64,000 nt of DNA from Adonisia turfae CCMR0081 (GTDB taxonomy: Bacteria; Cyanobacteriota; Cyanobacteriia; Phormidesmidales; Phormidesmidaceae). The notes under the pieces are model-generated. The model did no database searches. It worked only from the letters and a program-made list of their open reading frames with translations, and was not told where the DNA came from. The DNA lies in contig NZ_QXHD01000004.1 in assembly GCF_011009555.1 (NCBI RefSeq), forward strand, positions 1,164,556 to 1,228,555, written 5' to 3'. Shown here piece by piece: positions 18,374 to 31,000 of the stretch; within the stretch, counting starts at the first letter, position 1; every line of letters starts with the position of its first letter. The position numbers and the translations under genes were made by a program.

Positions 18374-21300
18374 GTTCGATACAGGAATTTCTGCTCGAAT
18401 TGAGTGAAAAGGATATTAGACTCTGGTTAGAGGGCGATAGCTTGTGCTGCAATGCGCCTCATGATGTCCTTACACCTGCTTTGCGCGACAAACTGGCACA
18501 GCATAAATCCGAAATCATCTCGTTTCTGTCTCAAACGATGACGGCTGCTGCTGTCAAAGTGAACACTATTTCACCGGCTCCGTCTGATAGTGTTTTACCA
18601 TTAGCTCCTAATCAACAAGGGCTCTGGTTTATCGAACAGTTGGACAATAATCTAGCGACCTACAACCAAACCTTTGCAGTGGCGTTGGAGGGGCAGCTTG
18701 ACGTTCATGTTTTAGAGCGCTCTCTACAGGAAGTTATCGCTCGTCATGCAATTCTGCGCACAAACTTTGTAAGTAGAAATGGAAAACCAGTTCAGGTTAT
18801 TCAAGCGCTCAATGATTTCCAGTTATCTCAGGTAGATATTTCACATCTTGCAGAGGTCGATCGACGGGCAGAAATTGAGCAATTTACCATTGCCGAAGTT
18901 CAGCGTCCATTTAATCTGGCACAGGAGCAACTTTTCCGTATTTCGCTTTTCCGCCTGGAAAATAAATCCCATGTTTTGATCTTTATCATGCACCATCTGA
19001 TTGCAGATGGTTGGTCCAGTGGCGTCATCATCCAAGAGTTAGGTACTCTCTACGAAGCATTTCTTGTCGGTAACCCTTCACCCCTACCAGCACTCTCTGT
19101 TCAGTATGCCGACTTTGCCTATTGGCAACAGCAACAGCTTGAAACGGTTCTAGAAAAGCACTTGAATTATTGGTTACAGCAGCTTAATGGTGCTCCTCCC
19201 CTTTTACAGCTACCGACGGATCGTCCGCGACAGGTTATTCAAACTAATCGTGGAAAGGCAACTACGTTAACGCTTGGAGCGGATTTGACGAGATCCCTCA
19301 AGCAATTGAGTCAGCAGCATGGGGTAACTCTCTTCACATTGCTTCTTACAGCATTCCAGGTGTTGCTGCACCGTTATACACATCAGACTGATCTGTGCGT
19401 TGGTACAACCATCTCAAATCGTGATAATCGTAGCCTGGAATCACTGGTCGGTTACTGTGTGAATACTGTTGTTATCCGTACTCAACCATCAGGGAACTCT
19501 TCATTTCGAGACTTTCTCAAGCATGTACAGCAGATTGTCTTTGAAGCCCAAGAACATAAAGATCTTCCCTTTCACACATTAGTAGAAAAACTTCAACCGC
19601 AGCGGGATCGGTCTTATACACCGTTATTCCAAGCTGTATTTGTTTTAGAGAGTTTAGGAATCGAGCAGATAGAATCAGGGGGGCTTACCCTTAGTCGATG
19701 GGAAACTCCAGTCGCCATTGCTAAGTTCGATTTGAGCTTATCGATGCAAGAAACTACGGGTGGTTTAATTGGTAGGTTTGAATATAATACAGAGCTATTT
19801 GACGATGCTACAATTAGGCGCTTGATCGGCCATTTTCAAACCTTACTAACAGCAATTGTGGCCAATCCAGCTCAGTGTCTTTCCAACTTACCTTTATTAA
19901 CGAACGCTGAAAGACAGCAATTGGTAAAGTGGAATAATAATACGTTTACTAATATTTCCTATGAGCGTTGTATCCATGAGTTATTTGAAGAGCAAGTAGA
20001 AAAGACACCGGATGCGATCGCAATTGTCTTTAGGAATCAGCAAATCACCTACCGTGAGTTAAACCAACGTTCAAACCAGTTGGCTCATTACTTACAAACA
20101 TTAGGTGTAGGCTCCAATAGCTTGGTCGGTATTTGTCTTGAGAGATCGCCTGAGTTAGTGATTGGTTTTTTGGCAGTTCTCAAAGCCGGCGGGGCTTATG
20201 TCCCCCTTGATCCAGAGTATCCCCAAGAGCGCTTAAGATTTATGCTGTCTGATGCCCAAGTCAGCATCTTACTAACGCAGCAAACATTATTGCCTAGCCT
20301 GTCATTCTTCCAGGAACGGATCCTTTGTTTAGATGCTGTTGTTCAGGCTTTTGACCAAGCAAGTAACGCTAATCCAGATAGCAAAGTCACTGCCGAAAAC
20401 CTGGCTTATATTATCTATACATCCGGATCAACCGGGCAACCCAAAGGAGTTCTCATACCACATAAAGGGCTGCTCAACCTTGTATTCTGGCATCACTCTA
20501 CCTTTAAGATATCCACTTGCGATCATGTCACACAGATTTTTGGGCTTGCTTTTGATCCCTGTGTTTTAGAGGTTTATCCCTGCCTAACAGCTGGGGCAAC
20601 GCTCTATTTGGTAGAGCCAGACATCCTCCGCTCTCCTAGAAATTTACAAAGCTGGCTCCTAGAAAATTCAATTACAGTGACAGCTGTTGTCACGCCCTTG
20701 GCAGAAGCCCTACTTTCTTTGGACTGGCCCACTCAGACAGCATTACGCGTTATGTTAACTGGAGGAGATAAATTAAAACAATATCCATCTGAGAACATAC
20801 CTTTTACAGTCATAAACAACTATGGTCCAACTGAGAATACGGTTGTGACAACATCTGGCATAGTGACTGCTAAGTTAGAACAGCATTGGGCTCCCTCCAT
20901 TGGAAAAGCCATTAATAATGTACAAACCCATGTTCTTGACAGCCAGATGCAACCGGTTCCCATTGGTATTCCTGGGGAACTCTATATCGGTGGCACTAAT
21001 CTTGCTAAAGGTTATTTAAATCGGCCTGATTTAACTGAGAAATCTTTTATTTCAGGAAAATCTATAGCTCACTTAACAGAGTCTAGTTCTGCTTATCTTT
21101 ATAAGACAGGAGATCTGGTTCGATATCGACCGGATGGCAATCTTGAATTTTTAGGGCGCATTGATCATCAGGTAAAGATTCGTGGTTTTAGAATCGAGCT
21201 AGGAGAAATTGAAGCAGCTTTGACAACGCATCCTGCTACGGAGCAGGCTGTCGTTATTCTTAGGGACGATGAATCTAGCAATCAGCAACTTGTTGCCTAT

Positions 21301-24300
21301 CTTGTCTATCAAGGTGTTGCAATACCCAATTCCTCTGAACTGAAGCAGTGGCTGAGAAAAACTTTGCCCGGCTATATGATTCCATCGATTTTTATATCTT
21401 TAGAATCCATGCCCTTGACACCGAATGGCAAAATTGACCGTCGGGCTTTGCCCACTCCTGATGCCATTCACCATAACCTAGGGCAATCGGTTGTTGCTCC
21501 TCGTGATGAAATCGAAGAATCCATTGACAGGATCTGGGCTCAGGTTTTAGGAATTGGGGAAATTAGTATCCATGATAATTTCTTTGAACTCGGTGGACAT
21601 TCCCTAATAGCGACTCAAATTATCGCTCGAATTGAAACCACATTGGGAATCGAATTATCTCTTAGCAATTTATTTGATACACCAACGATTGCCGAACTTG
21701 CAGTTGCCGCTAAAGCAGCACTGCAAATGACGCCCCACTATAATTTACCCCCTATTCAGAAGAGTCCCCACAGCGATCAGCTACCGTTATCGTTTGCTCA
21801 GATTAGATTAGTATTTCTACAAAAGTTGCAGCCCAATAATCCCTTCTATAACATCGCTACATCAATACGTTTACAGGGAATACTCAACGTCGATGTTTTA
21901 GAACAAAGTCTGACTGAAATCCTCAGGCGTCACGACATTTTACGGACTCGATTTCTTGACAAGGATGAGAAAACCTATGCAGTTGTTTCTCCCTTTTCAA
22001 ACTTTGAACTACCACTCGTGGATTTGAGTAAGTTCTCTAATATTGAACAAGAGACCAAGATACAGCATTTAGCAACAGAAACAGCCTGTCAACCGTTTGA
22101 CTTAAATGTTGATCAACTTTTTCGCTTTAAACTTCTGCGATTGAGCACAGCCGACCATCTGATGGTACTAACCATGCATCATAGTATTGCAGATGGTTGG
22201 TCAAGCAATATATTGATGCGTGAACTGTTGGCACTTTATAACGCTTTCTCCACAGGTCGGCCTTCATCATTACCAGAGCTACCAATTCAGTACGTAGATT
22301 TTGCACTTTGGCAAAAGCAGTACTCACAGGAAGCTTTTTGGGAATCTGACTTAGCTTATTGGAAACGACAACTCGCTGATGCGCCAACTCTATTAGCATT
22401 ACCCACGGATAAGCCACGACCCTCAGTTCAGACATTTTCAGGTAACGCGCAACTATTCACACTATCCAAGAAGCTTGCTAAAGCACTTAGAACACTCAGT
22501 CAACAGTTTGAAGTGACACTCTTTATGATGCTGTTAGCAGCATTGAAAGTCTTACTTTATCGCTACACTAGCATGACGGATATTCTGGTGGGAGTTCCCG
22601 TTGCCCACCGGAATCGAATTGAGATTGAACCGTTAATCGGGTGTTTTGTAAATACGTTAGTATTGCGAACTGATTTATCTGGAGATCCTAGCTTTCAAGA
22701 TTTATTGGAGCGAGTACGAAAGGTTTCTTTAGAGGCCTATACTCATCAGAATTTGCCCTTTGAAAAATTACTAGAAGAACTAAAGTTAGAACGAAATCTA
22801 GGACATTCTCCATTATTCCAGATAATGTTTTCCTTTGAAGATACGCTGGAATTGAATTTTAACGCGGCTGACCTGTCCATTGATATTTCACCCATTGATA
22901 CCAATACTTCAAAGTTTGACCTGAGTCTTAATATGGTTGAGACCGAATCAGGTTTGATGGGCAGGTTAGAATACAATACAGACATTTTTGAGATAGATAG
23001 GATAGAACGTCTGATTGGGCATTTTGAAGTACTGTTGGAAAGCATTGTAGCGGCACCTTCTCAACCTATTAGTGAGCTATCGCCATTAACTTCTGTTGAA
23101 AAGCAACAGTTTCTTAATTGGAATAATACTAAAATAGACTTTCCTCGTAATTCATGTATTCATGAGCTGTTTGAAGCTCAAGTTGAGCAATCCCCTGACT
23201 CAATTGCAGCTGTATTTGATGGTCAGAAACTGACCTATAGTGAATTAAATCAGAGAGCAAATTATCTGGCGGACTATTTGCAAACTTTAGGTGTTAAACC
23301 CGATATGCTAATTGGGGTGTATCTGGAACGCTCTCTAGATATGTTGGTAGGAATGCTAGGTATCCTCAAAGCTGGTGCAGCCTACTTACCGCTCGATCCC
23401 AGTTATCCCCAGGAGCGACTCTCATCGATTGTATTAGACTCCCAGGTTTCAATCCTACTAACTCAGCAACATCTCATCGGACAATTACAATTGCTGGATC
23501 ATCCTGCCCATGTACTTTGTCTAGATACGGAGTGGGATCTAATTAGCCAAACAACTCCCTACAGTGAAACGAAACCCAAGCATTCTGATCATTTAGCCTA
23601 TGTAATTTACACATCGGGCTCCACAGGAAAACCTAAAGGTGTAAAAATCACCCATCAAAATGTGGTCAATTTACTGGTGGCAATGCAGCACGAGTTCCAG
23701 ATTATCCCTACAGATATCCTGCTGAGTGTAACCTCTATATCTTTTGATATGTCTGTTGTGGAACTCTTCTCACCCCTGATAACAGGTGCCTGTGTTGTTA
23801 TTGCCAGTCGTCAGGTTGCCATGGATGCTCAGCAGTTGAAGCAATGTCTTACAACTTCTAACGCGACCTTGATGCAAGCAACACCAGCAACTTGGCGTTT
23901 GCTCCTGGCTGCTGGATGGCAAGGTCATCACGTCCAGCTTAAGATTCTTTGTGGTGGCGAAGCTTTATCTCGTAATTTAGCGAATCAACTATTAGATAGG
24001 GCAACCGGTGTCTGGAACTTGTATGGTCCAACGGAAATCACTGTTTATGCTACGGCTCATAAGATAGATGCTTCACAGTTGTCCAGTCACACAGTTGCGA
24101 TTGGTCGGCCGATTGCGAACACACAAGTATTGGTGTTAGATTCCTTAGGACAGCCAGTGCCCGTTGGTGTACCTGGTGAACTGCATATCGCAGGGATAGG
24201 AGTTTCACAGGGATATTTGAACCGCCCCGAACTGACAGCTGAAAAATTTATCTCTCACCCACAGGCCGGTAGGCTCTATAAGACAGGCGATTTAGTACAG

Positions 24301-25026
24301 TTCTTGCCAGATGGAACTCTTGAATACCTAGGGCGCAACGATCATCAGGTCAAACTACGCGGTTTCCGAGTCGAGCTAGGGGAAATTGAAGCAACCCTAC
24401 TTACCCATGTCGCTGTTCAGGAAACAGTTGTCGTTGCTCAAGGAGATTCGAGCGACAACAAACGGTTGGTCTGTTATGTTGTTGCGGCTAAAGACCTCTC
24501 AACGTCTGGCACAACCATTATCAACGAACTACAACAGTTTCTTAGAAGCCAACTGCCCGACTACATGGTACCGTCGGCATTTGTCATGTTGGAGGATCTC
24601 CCGTTAACACCCAATGGTAAAATAAATCGTTTAGCTTTGCCTCAACCGGATAAGCAAGCAACTTCAGACGCACCTTATACAGCACCTAAAACATCAATTG
24701 AACGTAAGATTACCTCGATTTGGCAAGAGGTTTTACAGTTGGAAGATATTAGTACAAATGCTAATTTCTTCCATTTAGGGGGACATTCTTTGCTTCTGGT
24801 AAAGATGCAAATTCTCCTTAATAAGGATTTAAATCAGAATCTTAAAGTCGTGGATTTATTTCAATATCCGACTATTAAGTTACTGGCAAATTACATTAGC
24901 CAATCGCATCATGCCATCACTTCTGGGCAGCAAGCACAAGATCGAATTATCGCTCGTCAAGGGCGTCGATTTGCGATCTCACAAACCCGGCAACTGAGAA
25001 AACAGTATAGAACAACTCAACAGTGA
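18370..25026 (+). CDS. NRPS2: docking-C-A-PCP-C-A-PCP
   Basis: 2218 residues, two ordinary extension modules. A TubC-type docking domain (1-55) is followed by C1 with HHLIADG at 208-214, A1 (YTSGSTGQPKG near 680), PCP1 with GGHSL (Ser1078), C2 with HHSIADG near 1270, A2 (YTSGSTGKPKG near 1745) and PCP2 with GGHSL (Ser2140). No epimerization, methylation or terminal domain. By-eye specificity residues: A1 D-P-L-V-L-G-N-V-V-K, which I cannot assign; A2 D-M-V-Q-L-G-L-V-Y-K, which shares the Q-L-G-L core of some glycine-activating domains. The start ATG overlaps the NRPS1 stop, implying translational coupling, and PKS1 follows 42 bases on. It inserts two amino acids between the first heterocycle and the polyketide parts, a step that yersiniabactin synthase lacks. 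The last 25 residues are Arg/Gln-rich and may dock to PKS1. Confidence 0.93.
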   Translation: MSSIQEFLLELSEKDIRLWLEGDSLCCNAPHDVLTPALRDKLAQHKSEIISFLSQTMTAAAVKVNTISPAPSDSVLPLAPNQQGLWFIEQLDNNLATYNQTFAVALEGQLDVHVLERSLQEVIARHAILRTNFVSRNGKPVQVIQALNDFQLSQVDISHLAEVDRRAEIEQFTIAEVQRPFNLAQEQLFRISLFRLENKSHVLIFIMHHLIADGWSSGVIIQELGTLYEAFLVGNPSPLPALSVQYADFAYWQQQQLETVLEKHLNYWLQQLNGAPPLLQLPTDRPRQVIQTNRGKATTLTLGADLTRSLKQLSQQHGVTLFTLLLTAFQVLLHRYTHQTDLCVGTTISNRDNRSLESLVGYCVNTVVIRTQPSGNSSFRDFLKHVQQIVFEAQEHKDLPFHTLVEKLQPQRDRSYTPLFQAVFVLESLGIEQIESGGLTLSRWETPVAIAKFDLSLSMQETTGGLIGRFEYNTELFDDATIRRLIGHFQTLLTAIVANPAQCLSNLPLLTNAERQQLVKWNNNTFTNISYERCIHELFEEQVEKTPDAIAIVFRNQQITYRELNQRSNQLAHYLQTLGVGSNSLVGICLERSPELVIGFLAVLKAGGAYVPLDPEYPQERLRFMLSDAQVSILLTQQTLLPSLSFFQERILCLDAVVQAFDQASNANPDSKVTAENLAYIIYTSGSTGQPKGVLIPHKGLLNLVFWHHSTFKISTCDHVTQIFGLAFDPCVLEVYPCLTAGATLYLVEPDILRSPRNLQSWLLENSITVTAVVTPLAEALLSLDWPTQTALRVMLTGGDKLKQYPSENIPFTVINNYGPTENTVVTTSGIVTAKLEQHWAPSIGKAINNVQTHVLDSQMQPVPIGIPGELYIGGTNLAKGYLNRPDLTEKSFISGKSIAHLTESSSAYLYKTGDLVRYRPDGNLEFLGRIDHQVKIRGFRIELGEIEAALTTHPATEQAVVILRDDESSNQQLVAYLVYQGVAIPNSSELKQWLRKTLPGYMIPSIFISLESMPLTPNGKIDRRALPTPDAIHHNLGQSVVAPRDEIEESIDRIWAQVLGIGEISIHDNFFELGGHSLIATQIIARIETTLGIELSLSNLFDTPTIAELAVAAKAALQMTPHYNLPPIQKSPHSDQLPLSFAQIRLVFLQKLQPNNPFYNIATSIRLQGILNVDVLEQSLTEILRRHDILRTRFLDKDEKTYAVVSPFSNFELPLVDLSKFSNIEQETKIQHLATETACQPFDLNVDQLFRFKLLRLSTADHLMVLTMHHSIADGWSSNILMRELLALYNAFSTGRPSSLPELPIQYVDFALWQKQYSQEAFWESDLAYWKRQLADAPTLLALPTDKPRPSVQTFSGNAQLFTLSKKLAKALRTLSQQFEVTLFMMLLAALKVLLYRYTSMTDILVGVPVAHRNRIEIEPLIGCFVNTLVLRTDLSGDPSFQDLLERVRKVSLEAYTHQNLPFEKLLEELKLERNLGHSPLFQIMFSFEDTLELNFNAADLSIDISPIDTNTSKFDLSLNMVETESGLMGRLEYNTDIFEIDRIERLIGHFEVLLESIVAAPSQPISELSPLTSVEKQQFLNWNNTKIDFPRNSCIHELFEAQVEQSPDSIAAVFDGQKLTYSELNQRANYLADYLQTLGVKPDMLIGVYLERSLDMLVGMLGILKAGAAYLPLDPSYPQERLSSIVLDSQVSILLTQQHLIGQLQLLDHPAHVLCLDTEWDLISQTTPYSETKPKHSDHLAYVIYTSGSTGKPKGVKITHQNVVNLLVAMQHEFQIIPTDILLSVTSISFDMSVVELFSPLITGACVVIASRQVAMDAQQLKQCLTTSNATLMQATPATWRLLLAAGWQGHHVQLKILCGGEALSRNLANQLLDRATGVWNLYGPTEITVYATAHKIDASQLSSHTVAIGRPIANTQVLVLDSLGQPVPVGVPGELHIAGIGVSQGYLNRPELTAEKFISHPQAGRLYKTGDLVQFLPDGTLEYLGRNDHQVKLRGFRVELGEIEATLLTHVAVQETVVVAQGDSSDNKRLVCYVVAAKDLSTSGTTIINELQQFLRSQLPDYMVPSAFVMLEDLPLTPNGKINRLALPQPDKQATSDAPYTAPKTSIERKITSIWQEVLQLEDISTNANFFHLGGHSLLLVKMQILLNKDLNQNLKVVDLFQYPTIKLLANYISQSHHAITSGQQAQDRIIARQGRRFAISQTRQLRKQYRTTQQ

Positions 25027-25068
25027 GTGAGGGCAGATTAGCTATTTATTTCCAAAGGAGGTTATTCA

Positions 25069-28000
25069 ATGAATCCAGTCCAGTCATCAAACTTTAATGG
25101 TTCCGAAATTGCTATTATCGGCATGTCCTGTCGATTTCCAGGCGCACCTAATATTGAAGCATTCTGGCATAATTTGTGCCATGGCATAGAATCTATTTCT
25201 CGATTTGATACTCAAGAATTAATAGACGCTGGAGTGGATGCAAAGCTAGTCAATCATCCAAATTATGTTAAAGCTAATAGCATTTTGTCAGATGTTGAAT
25301 GGTTTGATGCTTTTTTCTTTGACACCAGTGCCAGAGAAGCAGAAAGGATGGATCCGCAACATCGTCTCTTTTTGGAACAAGCCTGGGCAACGTTAGAGAA
25401 TGCTGGCTATAGTTCTGAGAACTATTCAGGTGCCATTGGTATCTACGCTGGATCTAGCACCAACACCTATTTGCTAAATAATCTGTATCCCACTGTTGAT
25501 ACCTCAGACTCTGCTAGCATCTTTCAATTAATGATAAGTGGCAATAAAGACTTTTTACCCACCCGTACCTCCTATCACTTAAATCTAAAAGGTCCAAGCG
25601 TTAATGTTCAAACAGCCTGTTCGACCTCGCTAGTGGCAGCCCATTTAGCATGTCAAAGCTTGCTCAATGGTGAGTGTGATATGGCATTAGCTGGGGGAGT
25701 TACGGTTCGTGTTCCTCAGATAACAGGCTATCTTTATCAGGAAGGTCTTGTCCTATCACCGGATGGCCATTGTCGTGCTTTTGATGCTGAAGCAAAGGGT
25801 GCTATCGGTGGCAATGGCGTCGGTTTAGTTCTCCTTAAGCGCTTAGAGGATGCCCTTGCCGATGGTGACTATATTCATGCTGTTATTAAGGGGTCTGCAG
25901 TCAATAATGATGGCTCGCTAAAAGTCGGTTTTACAGCACCGGGTGTCGATGGCCAAGCAAATGTCATCAGAGAAGCACAGGCCATTGCCCAAGCTGCCCC
26001 TGAAACAATCACCTATGTAGAAGCCCATGGTAGTGGAACGCATTTAGGTGATTCAATTGAGATTGCTGCTTTGACTCAAGCCTTTGCTGGATGTTCTAAA
26101 GACAATCAGCCTTGTGCGATTGGCTCCGTCAAAACAAATGTAGGGCATTTGGATGTTGCTGCAGGGGCGGCAGGGTTAATCAAAACAGCCTTGGCACTCA
26201 AACATAAATTAATTCCCCCCAGCTTACATTTTAAGCAGCCTAATCCACAGATTGACTTTACGAACAGCAACTTTAAGGTTAATGCTCAGCTTTCAGAATG
26301 GGAAACCAATAACACACCTCGACGGGCAGGTGTAAATTCATTTGGTATTGGCGGCACCAATGCCCATGTGGTGTTAGAAGAAGCGCCATTGATGGAAAAG
26401 TCTAGCTCATCTCGTCCATGGCAATTAGTTATGCTGTCTGCCAAGACCAGTTCTGCCCTGGAGACGATGACGGCCAATTTCACCGACTTCCTAAAACAGA
26501 ACCCTGATGTGAATTTAGCCGATGCTGCCTACACACTTCAAATGGGGCGTCGAGTCTTTGATTACCGCCGCATGGTGCTTTGTCATGATGTTGAAGATGC
26601 GCTCAGTGCATTTCAAAATCCTCAACGGATATACAGCAGCATCTCAGATAACAACCAGGCTGATGAGGCCACTATTGCCTTCATGTTTACAGGCTTAGGA
26701 TCCCAATACATCAATATGGGATGGGATTTATATCAATCTGAAGAAGCTTTTCGGGAACAAATTGATCGCTGTTGTGACTACCTCAAGCCTCTCCTTCAAC
26801 TTGACTTGAGAGATGTGATCTATCCCAATCGAAATCAAGAGATGGATACATCTAAAGATCCTGAACCACCGGTAAACGTATCATCATCTCAGTCTGGTAT
26901 TAATCTCCGTCAGATGCTGGGGCGAGGGGAAGAGAAACCTGATGAAGCTACCCAGACTTTAAATCAAACCTATCTTACCCAGCCGGCAGTTTTTGTCATT
27001 GAATATGCGTTGTCAGCCCTATGGCAATCATGGGGCATCAATCCTACGGCGATGATGGGATATAGCATTGGTGAATATGTTGCTGCTTGTTTATCTGGCG
27101 TTTTGTCCTTAGAAGACGCTCTGACCTTAGTAGCGAAACGAGCCCGGTTGATTCAAGATTTGCCGAACGGAGCAATGCTGGCTGTTCCACTTCCAGAGCA
27201 AAAGGTTCATCCACTACTCAGTGAAAAGATTTCTTTATCCGCTATTAACGGATCTTCAGCCTGCGTTGTCGCTGGTGAAACCGAAGCCATTGATGCATTG
27301 GCAGAGCAAATAATGAGCCAAGGTATCGCCTGTCGTCGGCTAGCAACATCCCATGCTTTCCACTCCCATATGATGGAGTCAATTGTCCCCTCTTTCACTA
27401 AAATATTTAGGAATATTAAGCTCAATACGCCTCAAATTCCTTATATATCAAACCTAACCGGAAACTGGATTACTGCCCAACAAGCAACCGATCCCAATTA
27501 TTGGGTCCAACATCTTTGTCAACCCGTCCGGTTTGCAGATGGCGTTACGGTATTACATCAACAGCAACACTCGGTGTTATTAGAGGTTGGACCAGGACAA
27601 ACATTAAGTAGCTTGGCATTGCAATGTTTAGGTACGCAGAAAAATCAAGTAACCGACATCTTATCTTCATTACGTCATGCATACGATCGGCAATCCGATA
27701 CTGCGTTCTTACTAAACAACCTTGGACAGCTTTGGCTGTCAGGCATCGAAATCGATTGGTTAAGCTTCTACAGCAATGAACGTCGCCATCGGCTTCCTTT
27801 GCCAACATATCCTTTTGAACGCCAGCGATATTGGGTTGAACCTCAAGCAGTAGCATCCCCTCAATTACTCTTGTCCGCATCAGACAGATGGGCATTACTA
27901 GTACAAGCTGGTCAAATACAGGCAAAGAATGGATTAGCTACTGTGGATGAGTCCACCCACATAGCTAATAAACAAGCCTTGGATCAGCTCTGTGTTGCTT

Positions 28001-31000
28001 ACATCAATATGGCGTTTAGACAATTAGGCACTTTCCTGGACGCAAAAAGTCGATATACGATGGCGGATTTAGTGGAAAAAAGCCACACAATTCCTCGTTA
28101 TCATCAACTATTAGAGCGTTGGCTGGCGATATTATTAGAATCTGGCCAGTTAGAGCAGGAGGATAACTATTTCACTCATCTTGCTCCTTGCTCAAGGAAC
28201 ACCATTCAGAATCATCTGGCTGATGTCAAAGCAAAATGGGCAAAGAATCTAAACTTTGTAGAGCTTGTCGAAAACTGCGGTGAAAATTTAGCAACAGTCT
28301 TCACAGGACAAAAAGAACCCTGGGATATTCTCTCAAAATTAGTTAACCAAATCCAAGATGAGTATAGCTTAGAGCTTCCAGAGGTTTATTATTATAAATC
28401 AATTATCCGCGCTATTTTAGCTCAGTTGATAAAATCATTGACGCCTCAAACAGAGCTTAAAATTCTAGAAGTTGGAGGTGGTGCTGGCATCACAACAGCT
28501 GAATTACTACCAGTATTACCCCCAAAACAAACCAGCTATACATTTACTGATGTTGGTCGTTTATTCTTGACTCAAGCACAAGAGAAGTTTAAGGATTACT
28601 CATTTGTTGAATATGATTTCCTAGACATCGACCAGCCTTCGCAAGAGCAAGGATATTCATTACATCATTTTGACGTTATCATCGGCTCAAATGTTCTCCA
28701 TGTGGCCCGCAATTTAGAGAAAGCCCTTGAGAATGTTCGATCTTTGTTGGCACCTGGGGGTATCCTTGTTATCTGGGAATTTACTCAACCTCAGCTTAAT
28801 TTTGATATTGCTGATGCTCTGTTGATGAATCCGGTTGATGAGAACGATAACGATCGCAACATGGGTAATCCCTTTGTGTCAAAAGAGCAATGGCAGGCTG
28901 CACTAAAGCGCCATGGATTTGTTGAGGTGGAGGCATTCTCTGCAACCGAAGTATTTGGGCAACAAATATTTGTTGCCCAAGCAGACTCACCTAGCACATC
29001 CAGTACGCCCGATGCTTTTACGACAACGTCTACAACTACTGCTCAAAACACGTTTAATCCACTGGGTAGAAAATCGGATATTGCTGATTGGTTTTATATC
29101 CCTGCTTGGACACGCTCATCATTATTGCGACCTGCGATCGCGACAAAATCAGCTGTCGATCCAGAATGCTGGCTTGTATTTGCAGATGACTATGGCTTAG
29201 GAGTTCAGTTAGGACAATCGCTCCAAGAATCAGGCCATGATGTTGTGATGGTTAAGGTTGGCGATTACTTTGACTGTCCGCAGACTACAGATGCAGAAGG
29301 CAAACATCATTACAGCTATACACTCAATCCAAATCAGCTAAACGACTACAGCTCTCTATTCCAGGCTCTCCAACAGGCTAATTTAACACCCACAAAAGTT
29401 CTACATCTTTGGAGCATCACTTCATCTGAACAGCCGCTAACGTTAGCGATTGAGAACTTTCAGGCAGTGCAGCATTTCGGACTTTATAGCTTAATGTGCA
29501 TTGCCCAAGTCATGGGTAAGCAGACTAATCACTCTAATCCTTTACAGCTAACGGTGATCTCTAACCAGATACAGTTGGTCAATGGAGACGAAAAACTACA
29601 GCCAGAACAAGCACCTCTCCTTGCCGCCATCAAGGTTATTCCTCAAGAATATGAGGATATTGGCTGTCGCCTCATTGATATTGACTTACCAGAAAATAAT
29701 CAGCCAATAGTTGCAGAGCGCGTTTCTCAACTATTGCAAGAGATTACCACCCCAAGCATGGAAACTATAGTTGCCTATCGAGAGCGTCACCGTTGGCTAC
29801 CAATTTTAAAGGAGACACCTCTAAAGAGCATTGAGGATGGGCAAACTCGCTTCAGGCATCACGGCGTTTATTTGATCATCGGTGGACTGGGATATCTTGG
29901 GTCGCTAATAGCAGAACACTTAGCACAAACTGTGCAAGCCAAGTTGATTCTGACGGGTCGCTCAGCCTTACCAGCCAGGGAAGAATGGGCTGAATGGTTG
30001 GCAGCCCATGAAGATGAAGATGATATCATCAGCCGTAAAATTCATAAGATACAGTCATTAGAAGCATTAGGAGCCAACGTATTATCGATTCAAGCCGATG
30101 TCGCCAACCTTCAGCAAATGCAAGTCGCTTTAACCCAGGCTGAACAAGCATTTGGTCCGATCAATGGCGTCATTCATGTAGCTGGTCTCAATACCTCCGA
30201 AGGTGGCTTATCTCTCATCGAAGCAGGCATTAACCAAAATCAATTCGAGCAAAACTTCCGGCCCAAAGTCTACGGAACTTGGGTGCTAAGCGAAATTTTA
30301 CAAGATAAGGATTTAGATTTCTGTTTGCTAATGTCCTCTTTATCTTCTGTTTTGGGCGGCCGAGGTACAATTGACTACACAGCAGCAATGTTCTTTGTAG
30401 ATACATTTACACATTGGCACAATCAACGGTCTTCTATCCCCTGGATAACAACAAATTGGGGATTTTGGAAAATAGGTGAGGCAGAAGCCTCGCGTCAGTT
30501 TTTAGCTCAAAATTGGGGTGACCTCGGTCTGATGCCACAAGAAGGAATCGAGGCATTGGAACGCATTCTTCTCTGGGAAAACTTAAATCAAGTATTGATC
30601 TCTCCAGGAAACTTAAAGGAGATGATCAACAAGTGGGGAAACCCTGAGTCTTCAAAGGAAGATGCTGCGCAAGCTGTAAATACATTAACTCAGCATACGC
30701 GACCCAATCTAAAGACTGCTTATGTTGCTCCAGAAACCGATCTGGAGCATAAATTGGCTGATATCTTCAAAACAGTTTTAGGCTTTGAGCCTATCGGTAT
30801 TCATGATAATTTCTTTTATCTAGGGGGCGATTCACTCATTGGGATTAAATTAATTTCCCAAATCAACGAAGTATTTGAAGTTGACTTATCTCTTCGTCTG
30901 CTATTCGAGGCACCTTCCATTTCAGAACTCGAATTACTAATCGAAAAGATGATCATTGAAGAACTTGCATCACTTACAGAGGAGGAAGTCAAATCAGCCC

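Noticed and set aside
22746..23045. Minus-strand frames inside NRPS2 and other megasynthases (also near 27545, 36076, 42568).
   Set aside because: Long GC-neutral genes produce such antisense frames by chance; none shows a family signature.
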